DNA of 40,544 nucleotides from Nocardioidaceae bacterium UBA4001 (GTDB taxonomy: Bacteria > Actinomycetota > Actinomycetes > Propionibacteriales > Nocardioidaceae), in the NCBI GenBank assembly GCA_002384855.1, contig DGBP01000067.1, positions 1 through 40,544 on the forward strand. Direction: 5' to 3'. The position numbers were made by a program, and so were the translations under genes. Every line of letters starts with the position of its first letter. The first letter of the stretch is position 1. Under the pieces are notes generated by a model that was not told where the DNA came from, did not search any database, and saw only the letters and a program-made list of their open reading frames with translations. Shown here in pieces: positions 17,420 to 25,008 of this stretch.

Positions 17420-19305
17420 GCATCTTCGAGATCGGACGCAAGGCTTCGCGGGCGTCCACGGGGCACGGACACGGGAGCGGCTGCGGCTGCTCGTCGTGCG
17501 CAGGCCTGCACACGTTCGTGCGGCCGCGCTTCTTCGCGGGCCAGCTGCTCACCGACACCGAGCTTACCGCGCTGACGACGTACATGATCGACAAGGACCG
17601 GCTGCACAACCGGTTCCTGCACGGCACCGGGGTCGTGTGCGGCCTGCAGGTCGAGTGCGACGACTGCGGCCCCGGCGTCGTCGTACGTCCCGGGTACGCC
17701 ATCGACCCACAGGGAGCCGACATCGTGCTGCCCGGCGGCGTCACCGTCGACGTCGTCGACCTCGTGAACGCGTGCACCCGACAGCAGCGCGCCGCGGACT
17801 GCGACCCGCCGAGGATCCCCGAGGCGAAGGGCTGTGAGGAGGACGAGCAGTCCTGGTGCCTGTGGGTGCGGTACGTCGAGAAGCAGGGCCGCGTCGTGGC
17901 GCCACTCGGCGGCACGGCGAGCGGCACCTGTGGCTGCGGCCGGTCCTCGGGAGGCTGTTCGGGTGGCTGTTCCGGCGGTGGATCGGGCGGGTGCTCGGGC
18001 AACTCCAGCGGCCCGGGCGGCTGCGGCTGCGGCGGGTCGGGCGCGGCGACCACGACCTCCCGATCGACGAGGTCGGGTGGCTGTGGCTGCGGGGGGTCGA
18101 CGGGGTCCTCCGGGCGGAGCTCGTGCTCGTGCTCCGAGGCCGGCCGCCCCGCGCGCCGCGCGCCGGCCGACTGCGAGCCGAGCCGCGTCAGCGAGCTCTA
18201 CGAGTTCGGCGTCGCGGGTCGAGACGGCGGGTGCTGCGACGAGTCGCTGGCCGACCGCCTGCAGGGGACCTTTCCCGTCAAGGTCGTGGAGTGCATCACG
18301 AGCCTGCGGCCGCTGCTCAGCCGCGGGCTGACCAAGAACATGCAGACCAGTGCGCTTTCGCTGGCCCTGGGGGCGCAGGTGAGTGCGTCGAACGACTCGG
18401 CGCGGACGGCGATCTGCACGCTGTACCAGAACGTGGTCGAGCTCTACCGGCGCGACCCCTTGCACACGGAGTGCATCCTGCCGACCGAGCTCTTCGAGAT
18501 CGACTGCTCGCCCTACGACCGGGAGAAGGAGACGCTCGAGGAGTATCGCCAGCGGCTGTTCGCGGCGCTCGAGGCGCTGATCATCCTGGTGCTGCTCTAC
18601 CTGCGGGACTGCATCTGCTTCAGCCTGCTCCCTCCGTGCCCGCCTGACACCTGCGACGACCGGGTGATGCTGGCCTGCGTCACGGTCCGCGACGGCAAGG
18701 TGGTGCGGATCTGCAACCTGTCGTGCCGCCGGTACGCCGGGTCGTTCGTCACCCGTGAGTACTGGATGCCCATCGGACCCGTGCTCAGCTGGCTGGCGGC
18801 GCTGGTGTGCTGCTTCCCGATCCCGACGCGACGCTTCGTGCGGATGCCCGACGACGACGGCGACCTGCAGAACAGCCGGATGTCCCTCAAGAGCAACCTG
18901 ATCGGGCCGCTGAACTCCGGAGCGTTCGACACGATCCTCAGCACGCTGCGGGCCGACAACTTCGCGCTGGCCGGGCTGTGGCGGGACCGTGCGCGCACCG
19001 CCGTACGCCGGGTGCAGCCCCTCAGGCGACTGATGGACGTGGAGGACAGGCTCAGGGAGGAGAAGGGCACGACCTCCTTGGCGCCCCTGCTCCACACCGA
19101 CCTGGCCAAGGCACGTGCCTCGCTGCGGCGCAAGGGCATCAAGGTCGAGGTGGTCGAGGTCCAGGACCGCGCCGAGGCCCTCGGCAGGGACCTGGTGCCC
19201 AGAGCGGCGAAGGGTGACACCGCGACGCTCTACACGCTCGGCGGGACCATCGTCGGGGTCAGCGGAGCACGGTCCACGGTCGGTACGCCGGGAGGCGGGT
19301 CATGA
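17416..19305 (+). CDS. Fibre/decoration-like protein with Cys-Gly-rich insert and hydrophobic Cys segment
   Basis: This 629-aa protein has an N-terminal module (about 35-120) related to the preceding protein: FFAGQLLTDTELTALTTYMI, NRFLHGTGVVCGLQV, RPGYAIDPQGADIVLPGG. Residues about 172-246 are a low-complexity Cys/Gly/Ser stretch (CGCG, GGCSGGCSGG and similar). A helical domain follows at about 270-400 (LLSRGLTKNMQTSALSLALG). Next is a hydrophobic stretch ALIILVLLYLRDC running into CFSLLPPCPPDTC, and a conserved-looking block (LACVTVRDGKVVRICNLSC). The C-terminus is basic. I do not know its function; position and shared N-module suggest a baseplate-attached component. Overlaps both neighbours by 4 bases. 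Confidence 0.65.
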   Translation: MSIFEIGRKASRASTGHGHGSGCGCSSCAGLHTFVRPRFFAGQLLTDTELTALTTYMIDKDRLHNRFLHGTGVVCGLQVECDDCGPGVVVRPGYAIDPQGADIVLPGGVTVDVVDLVNACTRQQRAADCDPPRIPEAKGCEEDEQSWCLWVRYVEKQGRVVAPLGGTASGTCGCGRSSGGCSGGCSGGGSGGCSGNSSGPGGCGCGGSGAATTTSRSTRSGGCGCGGSTGSSGRSSCSCSEAGRPARRAPADCEPSRVSELYEFGVAGRDGGCCDESLADRLQGTFPVKVVECITSLRPLLSRGLTKNMQTSALSLALGAQVSASNDSARTAICTLYQNVVELYRRDPLHTECILPTELFEIDCSPYDREKETLEEYRQRLFAALEALIILVLLYLRDCICFSLLPPCPPDTCDDRVMLACVTVRDGKVVRICNLSCRRYAGSFVTREYWMPIGPVLSWLAALVCCFPIPTRRFVRMPDDDGDLQNSRMSLKSNLIGPLNSGAFDTILSTLRADNFALAGLWRDRARTAVRRVQPLRRLMDVEDRLREEKGTTSLAPLLHTDLAKARASLRRKGIKVEVVEVQDRAEALGRDLVPRAAKGDTATLYTLGGTIVGVSGARSTVGTPGGGS

Positions 19306-21341
19306 CCACGCTGCCGGTCACCGCGCTCGACATCGCCAGGACCCGCTACTCGGAGAACCAGTTCCTCACGACCGGCGACTTCCAGGTGGAGCAGGACTAC
19401 CACCGGCGTACGCAGGCCCGGCACGAGCTCGGTGGCCACACGTGGGGGATCGTCGTCGGCCTCGACCTGGTCGAGACCCCCGACGCCGCCGACCCCACGC
19501 TCGTGGACGTCCACCTGACTCCCGGCATGGCGGTCGACGGCTACGGCCGGCAGATCGTAGTGCTGGCGCGGACGCCGATCGACGCCGCGCTCTTCGACGC
19601 GTTCGTCGACGATGCCCACCGCAGCGTCTGGATCGAGTTCGACGAGACCACCGCGAGGCCGCCCGAGGACGGGTGGGCCGACTGCCTCGACGGCCAGCGG
19701 ACGCGCACGGTGGAGACGTTCCGGCTCGTCGTCGACCCGGTGGACGAGACGACCGAGGTGAGCGTCGAAGGAGGCACGACCGCACCCCGACCTGCCCCGA
19801 GCGGCGTGACGGAGGTCCCCGCCGACACGTCGGTGCCCTACCAGGAGGTGCCTCTGGAGCCGCCGCTGGCCCGGTGGCTCGTGCGGCTCGGCGACGTCCG
19901 CTGGGACGGGACCGTACGCCGGCTCCGGCCGGCCGCCGCGGGTCGGCTCGAGCACGCCCGCCGCTACGTCGGCTCGATCGCGGCCGAGGTGCTGTCGCCG
20001 GACCACACGCTCCGGGTCGCCAGGCGCACGCCCGAGGCCGACCCCGACGCCACCGACTTCGCCCGGCTCGAGGGCCGGCTGCGCGTCCAGGGCCGGGTCA
20101 ACGCCGAGCGCGAGGTGTGGATAGAGGGGCACGCCCTGCGGTTCACCCTCGCCGCGGGTGCCGACGACGGGGTTCCGATGACGCTGGTGCGCGACAGCGT
20201 CGGCGGGGGGCACCGGCTGCGCCTCCAGCTCGGTGAGGACGCCGAACCGACGACCCGGCTCTCGATCAGCGCGGGCGACGACACCACGACGTCCGTCGAG
20301 GTACGCGCCGACGGGCGTGTCCGGCTCCCCGTCGGACCGCTCGAGATCGGGCCGGCCGGCCTCCAAGAGGTCGAGCTGGCGTCGCCGGCGTACGGCCTGG
20401 GCACGCAACGTCCCGCCTCGGGCACCGCGTCGGGGACCCTCTACTTCCGCAGCCCGCAGCGCTTCGCCTGGTACACCGGCGGCAAGCACGACGCCGCCGA
20501 GCTTGCGCCCGGCACGGGTGGCACGCGGCGGCTGGTGCTCGACGAGGAGGGCTCGCTCGACTTCGGGTCGACCACGCACCAGATGCTCAAGCTGTGGGGC
20601 AGCTCGTCGGGCGGCTACGGCATCGGCGTCCAGCCCTACACGCTCTACTTCCGCACCGGCCACGACATGGCCTGGTTCCAGGGCGGCTCGCACGTCGACA
20701 CGCGGGGCGGGCCCGGCGGTAGTGGTCGGCTGATGATGAAGCTCGACGAGGACAACACGTTCCACGTCTACGGTGCCGCCACGACGCAGGCGAACCTCAC
20801 GGTCGGGTCAGGGGCCAACGGCGCCCTGGTCGCGCGCCACGTCAACGGCAAGCAGGTGGGCAACGACGGTGTCGACCACCTCTACCTCAACTACGCGACC
20901 GGGCGGAACGTCGTGGTCGGCGTCTCCGGCACCCCGTCGGCCCTGGAGGTGTTCGGCGCGCTGCAGGTGCGGCAGGGCGGACTGGCCTCGGTCCAGTCCG
21001 TGATCAAGGTGGTGACCCGCGACGCCGTGGTCAGAAACGGATCGTCGGGCACCGCCGGCGCCCCCGGCGCGTGGAACGTCTCCTGGGCAGGCGAGTTCGA
21101 CGACGTCTACGCCGCCTTCGTGGTGATGCGCGGCTTCAGCCTCGGCTTCGACCTGTTCCTCTCCAGCCCGTTCCACGTGGAGAGCACCGAGGCCATCCCT
21201 CAGCACGTGTGGGCGCAGATGGGCGGCTTCAACGCCAACGGGGCCTTCGGCACCGCCTTCTGCTCGGAGTCGCACGCCGAGTACGAGCAGGACAACCACA
21301 CGGCCATCACGGTGGTCGCGATCGGAAGGAAGTACACATGA
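19302..21341 (+). CDS. Tail fibre-like protein, third of the trio
   Basis: The 679-aa protein begins with a version of the shared module that has lost its cysteines (NQFLTTGDFQVEQDYHRRTQ, GHTWGIVVGLDLVE, TPGMAVDGYGRQIVVL). Beta-rich middle regions follow (about 230-480), including repeated shaft-like phrases (GTLYFRSPQRFAWYTGGKHD, YTLYFRTGHDMAWFQGGSH). Residues about 495-545 (LTVGSGANGALVARHVNG, VDHLYLNYATGRNVVVG) are typical of phage fibre shafts. A C-terminal receptor-binding-like domain ends in HTAITVVAIGRKYT. Likely role is target recognition; the receptor is unknown. Overlaps both neighbours by 4 bases. Confidence 0.75.
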   Translation: MTTLPVTALDIARTRYSENQFLTTGDFQVEQDYHRRTQARHELGGHTWGIVVGLDLVETPDAADPTLVDVHLTPGMAVDGYGRQIVVLARTPIDAALFDAFVDDAHRSVWIEFDETTARPPEDGWADCLDGQRTRTVETFRLVVDPVDETTEVSVEGGTTAPRPAPSGVTEVPADTSVPYQEVPLEPPLARWLVRLGDVRWDGTVRRLRPAAAGRLEHARRYVGSIAAEVLSPDHTLRVARRTPEADPDATDFARLEGRLRVQGRVNAEREVWIEGHALRFTLAAGADDGVPMTLVRDSVGGGHRLRLQLGEDAEPTTRLSISAGDDTTTSVEVRADGRVRLPVGPLEIGPAGLQEVELASPAYGLGTQRPASGTASGTLYFRSPQRFAWYTGGKHDAAELAPGTGGTRRLVLDEEGSLDFGSTTHQMLKLWGSSSGGYGIGVQPYTLYFRTGHDMAWFQGGSHVDTRGGPGGSGRLMMKLDEDNTFHVYGAATTQANLTVGSGANGALVARHVNGKQVGNDGVDHLYLNYATGRNVVVGVSGTPSALEVFGALQVRQGGLASVQSVIKVVTRDAVVRNGSSGTAGAPGAWNVSWAGEFDDVYAAFVVMRGFSLGFDLFLSSPFHVESTEAIPQHVWAQMGGFNANGAFGTAFCSESHAEYEQDNHTAITVVAIGRKYT

Positions 21342-21511
21342 CAGGCATCGACGAGCGGCTCGCCGAGCTCCGGGCGGAGCTGGAGGCCGGGGAGCAGGCG
21401 CTGGCCGACCTCGACCAGCGTCGCGAGCAGATCATCACGAGCATGCTGCGGATCTCCGGCGCCGTGCAGGTGCTCGAGGAGCTGGCAGCAGCCGACGAGC
21501 CGGCGGCCTGA
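21338..21511 (+). CDS. 57-aa coiled-coil protein
   Basis: The short gene starts at ATG 21338, which overlaps the fibre stop by 4 bases. It encodes a nearly continuous amphipathic helix (ERLAELRAELEAGEQALADL, then DQRREQIITSMLRISGAVQV) with heptad spacing of Leu, Ile and Val and no Cys, Trp or Tyr. I do not recognise a family. Being translationally coupled to the fibre gene, it might be a fibre-trimerisation or assembly chaperone, or a small structural clip; both are inference. AAGGAAG just upstream of the ATG is a good ribosome site. Confidence 0.7.
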   Translation: MTGIDERLAELRAELEAGEQALADLDQRREQIITSMLRISGAVQVLEELAAADEPAA

Positions 21512-21514
21512 CCA

Positions 21515-23017
21515 GTGGCGGTCGCGTCGGTGGCCCGCGTGGGCGTGCAGGCGCTCGTGCCGCGCGGGCTGGACGACGCGGCGGTCGGCAGGTTGCGCGC
21601 CGCCGTGGGACGTCCGCTGGTTGAGGCCGTCCCCGACGCGTTCGGCATGCTCGAGGAGGTCGACGCGGGAGCGTGCTGGCTGCTGCGTGCGGTGCGGGTG
21701 GACGTACGGGTCCCGGCTTCGGAGCCCGACCCCGCCCGTCACGCGGCCCGGATCGCCCGCGCCATGGCCGCAGCCGTCGAGAGGATCGTGCACGAGGGGC
21801 CGTCGGCGGACGCCGTACGCTACGCCGGGCGCCCCGAGTACGTCGCCGCCTACGTGGCCGCCGTCCTCGACGGCCGGACGGGCACGTGGGTCTTCGACCG
21901 GTTCCGGGCGCTCGCGGGCCTGCGTCCCACCGAGGCGCTGGTCGCGGCCGCGCAGCACGCCGGCACGGACGTGCTCGACGTGGTCGCGGCGCTGGCGACC
22001 GACGGCTGCTGGCCGCGACTCCTCGACCGGAGCACCCACGGGGAGGCAGCTCGCCTGGCCGAGGTGGTCGGCAGGCTCCGTGCACCCACCGCGGGTGAGG
22101 CCGTGCTGGCCGAGGCGCGATCCCTGCGCTCCCTCGCCACGAACGGCGCGGGCCCGGGGCCGCTGGCGCGCGCGGTCGAGCGCCGGCTGCGACTGCTGGG
22201 CGAGGTCATCCGGACCGGCGCCGTAGCCGGTGAGGCGGTCACAGCAGCGTGGCTGGTCGAGCCGGCGGCGGGCGATGTGTCCGGTCGCGAGGTCCCCGGC
22301 GAGAGCCCCCACGTGGCTGAGCCGCAGGTGGAGCCCTCCCGGCCCGACGTCCAGGAGGAGCACGAGGACGCCGTACCGGTGGCGAAGTGGGAGGTGATCT
22401 CGATGGGTGACCGGATGACCGCTGTCGGCGCGCCGGCCTTCCTCCTCGCGCCCGACCTCGACGACCTGGTCCCGCACGAAGGCCCGGGTTCCGCGTTCGC
22501 CGGTGCCACGCGTGCCGCCGGTGAGGCGCGCGCCCTGCTCCTGGCGGCGGTGCTGGGACGCGAGTCCTCGGCCGATGACCCAGCGGTTCGGCTGGCGGCC
22601 GGCGCCGAGCCGCGCCAGCGCGAGCAGGACACGACCGAGGTGCAGGCTCTCCTCGACGCGTCGGCCGGCTGGCTGGACGATCTGGCCGCCGACGAGACCT
22701 TCGGCTGGGAGCACCCCGCTGACGCCGAGTGGCTCGCCCCGGTGGGCACGGTCGACCCACGCCTCACCCTCGTCGCACGGGCGGTGCTCCGCCGGTTCGC
22801 CGCCCACCTGCCCGGGTTCGGTCGCTCCGGAGCCGGGTACCTCGCCGAGCGGGTGCTCCCGCTCGGGGGCACCATCCGCCTTGACGAGGACGCCGTGGTC
22901 GTGGAGCTGCCGCGACCGCAGCTCCACGTGCTGCTCGCGCTCGCCGACCTCGACGCGTTCACCTACCACTGCCGCTGGCTGGACGTCCCGGTCGTGGTCG
23001 TGCACGAGGCGGACTGA
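21515..23017 (+). CDS. Probable tape-measure protein of the injection system (Afp14 position)
   Basis: The 500-aa protein opens with a beta strand plus helix (VARVGVQALVPRGLDDAAVG) and a strand WLLRAVRVDVRVPA, like the start of CIS tape-measure proteins. It continues with long Ala/Arg/Leu-rich helices. It ends in a compact domain (YLAERVLPLGGTIRLDEDAV, LHVLLALADLDAFTY, WLDVPVVVVHE) that resembles the family's C-terminus, which ends in strand-forming residues after a PW-type motif. It sits directly before the AAA+ ATPase, as afp14 precedes afp15. At 500 aa it is about half the size I recall for Afp14. GTG start 3 bases after the preceding stop; stop shares a base with the next ATG. Confidence 0.55.
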   Translation: MAVASVARVGVQALVPRGLDDAAVGRLRAAVGRPLVEAVPDAFGMLEEVDAGACWLLRAVRVDVRVPASEPDPARHAARIARAMAAAVERIVHEGPSADAVRYAGRPEYVAAYVAAVLDGRTGTWVFDRFRALAGLRPTEALVAAAQHAGTDVLDVVAALATDGCWPRLLDRSTHGEAARLAEVVGRLRAPTAGEAVLAEARSLRSLATNGAGPGPLARAVERRLRLLGEVIRTGAVAGEAVTAAWLVEPAAGDVSGREVPGESPHVAEPQVEPSRPDVQEEHEDAVPVAKWEVISMGDRMTAVGAPAFLLAPDLDDLVPHEGPGSAFAGATRAAGEARALLLAAVLGRESSADDPAVRLAAGAEPRQREQDTTEVQALLDASAGWLDDLAADETFGWEHPADAEWLAPVGTVDPRLTLVARAVLRRFAAHLPGFGRSGAGYLAERVLPLGGTIRLDEDAVVVELPRPQLHVLLALADLDAFTYHCRWLDVPVVVVHEAD

Positions 23018-25008
23018 TGCCCGCCCCCGATGCCTGCGTCGACTGGGTCGCGTCCGCACTGCTCGCAGCGTGGGAGCGCCAGGAGTCCGAGGGTCGCTAC
23101 CGGGGAGCGGACGAGTTCCGCGCGCTGCACATCGACGCCGACGATGCCCTGGCGAGCTGGCGGGCGGCGACCCTGCCGAGTTCGCCGTGGCCACCCGAGC
23201 TCGCCGCGTGGTTCGACGACTGGAGCGCGGACTGGCCGGAGGCCGACCGCCTCGGCCTCGATGCCGCCGAGCGGCTCGTCGCGGCACTCGCGGTCGGCGT
23301 GGAGCTCGAGCCCCGCCTCCGTCCGCTGGTCGCCGCGCTGGGCGACGATCCCACCCAGCGCCTGCCGACGGTGGCGCTCGCTGCCGAGGTGGCGGGGAGC
23401 GTGGGGCTGGTCCCGGAGCACGTACGCCGTGCCTGCGCCTCGGACGGCCGCCTGGCCTGGTTCGACGTGGTCCGGGTAGTGCCGACGGCTGGGCGGGCCT
23501 CCGGGCTCGACGCGCAGGTGGTGGCCTCTGCCTGGCTGGTCGGTGCCGGAGACACGACGGCCACCGACCTGCCCGTGCGCTGGGTGGACGGCCAGGCCGA
23601 CCGTCGGCCGGAGCCGACCCTCGTCACGACGCGTCGCGCCGCGAACCCTCCCTGGGCCGCGACGGGGGCCGACCACGTCCTGCACGCCGAGCGCGTGGCG
23701 GATCTCGCCGGGGCGGCGCAGAGCGCGTTGTCCGGGGAGCCGGCGGACCTGGAGTCCGTCGGGCGCCTGAGCCGCACGGCCCTGCTGGCCGGCTCGCCGT
23801 TGGTCCTCGCGGTCGACACCGCGCCGGCGACCTGGCTGTGCGACGCCTGCGACCGCGCGACGCGTCACGGATCGACGGTCGTGGTGAGCACCGAGCCCGG
23901 CACCAGGTGGATGCCTCCGGCCGGGTGGCGACCGGTCGAGGTGGAGCCGCTGGACGCCGAGGGCCGGGCGGACCGGTGGGCCGCGTCCCTCGCCCGTCAC
24001 GGGCTGGTCGCGGACCGGGGAGCACTGGCCGGACTGGCGGTCGAGCTGGCTCTGCCCGCGCGGGCGATCGACGACGCGGCCGCGCGGGCAGCATCGGTCG
24101 CCGCCCGCAAGCGGGTCGGTGTCGCCCAGCTGAGGGCGGCCGCCCGCCGCACGGTGTGGCGTGACCTGACCACCGTGGCCCGGCCCGGGCCCACCGGCGC
24201 GGGATGGGACGACCTGGTGGTCGCCCCGCTGGCGCACCGCCAGCTGCGCGAGATCGCCGGGGCCCTGGGCAGCCGCGCCCGGGTCCTCGATGTCTGGGGC
24301 TTCGGCGGGCGGCCGGGCAGCCGCGGCTACCACCTGCTCTTCGCGGGACCACCCGGCACCGGCAAGACACTCGGTGCCGCGGTCATCGCGCAGGCAGCAG
24401 GGCTCGAGCTGTGGGTGGTCGACCTGGCCCGCGTGGTCGACAAGTACCTCGGTGAGACCGAGAAGCAGCTGGACCGGGTGCTGACCGCGGGGCAGGCCAG
24501 CGGCGCGATGCTGCTCTTCGACGAGGCCGATGCGCTCTTCGGTCGCCGCGGCGACGTACGCGAGGCACGGGACCGCTGGGCCAACGTCGAGGTCGCCTAC
24601 CTGCTCCAGCGGATCGAGGAGCACGACGGAGTCACCGTGCTCACCACCAACCTCAGCCACAACCTGGACGAGGCGTTCTCGCGCCGGATGAGCCAGCGGG
24701 TCGACTTCGTGGTGCCCGACGCGGGCCTGCGCCGCAGGCTCTGGGCGATGTCCGTGCCCGCGGCAGCCCCCGTGGCGGAGACCGACGCCCTTCGCACCGT
24801 CGCCGACCGCTTCGAGCTGGCGGGCGGCGCCATCCGGACGGCGGCGCTCAACGCGGCGTACGCCGCTGCCGCCGAGGGCGCCGACATCGCGCTGGGCCAC
24901 CTCGTGCGTGCCTCCGTGCAGGAGCTCACCAAGGCCGGGCGCGCGCCGACCCGCGACGAGCTGGCCGACCTGGCGCCGCTGGTGTCGGCCCGGAGGGCGA
25001 TCAGGTGA
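23017..25008 (+). CDS. AAA+ ATPase of the injection system (Pvc15/Afp15 type)
   Basis: This 663-aa ATPase has an N-terminal helical region (1 to about 400) and a C-terminal AAA+ module. Walker A is GPPGTGKT at residues 444-451. Walker B is LLFDEAD, with D502 and E503. A sensor-1-like VTVLTTNLSHN and an arginine-finger-like FSRRMSQRVDF follow, then a lid helical domain (LAGGAIRTAALNAAYAAAAE). Afp15/Pvc15 is needed for particle assembly or cargo loading rather than re-use. The module is intact, so ATP hydrolysis is expected. ATG 23017 shares a base with the preceding stop; its stop overlaps the giant cargo gene by 4 bases. Confidence 0.95.
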   Translation: MPAPDACVDWVASALLAAWERQESEGRYRGADEFRALHIDADDALASWRAATLPSSPWPPELAAWFDDWSADWPEADRLGLDAAERLVAALAVGVELEPRLRPLVAALGDDPTQRLPTVALAAEVAGSVGLVPEHVRRACASDGRLAWFDVVRVVPTAGRASGLDAQVVASAWLVGAGDTTATDLPVRWVDGQADRRPEPTLVTTRRAANPPWAATGADHVLHAERVADLAGAAQSALSGEPADLESVGRLSRTALLAGSPLVLAVDTAPATWLCDACDRATRHGSTVVVSTEPGTRWMPPAGWRPVEVEPLDAEGRADRWAASLARHGLVADRGALAGLAVELALPARAIDDAAARAASVAARKRVGVAQLRAAARRTVWRDLTTVARPGPTGAGWDDLVVAPLAHRQLREIAGALGSRARVLDVWGFGGRPGSRGYHLLFAGPPGTGKTLGAAVIAQAAGLELWVVDLARVVDKYLGETEKQLDRVLTAGQASGAMLLFDEADALFGRRGDVREARDRWANVEVAYLLQRIEEHDGVTVLTTNLSHNLDEAFSRRMSQRVDFVVPDAGLRRRLWAMSVPAAAPVAETDALRTVADRFELAGGAIRTAALNAAYAAAAEGADIALGHLVRASVQELTKAGRAPTRDELADLAPLVSARRAIR

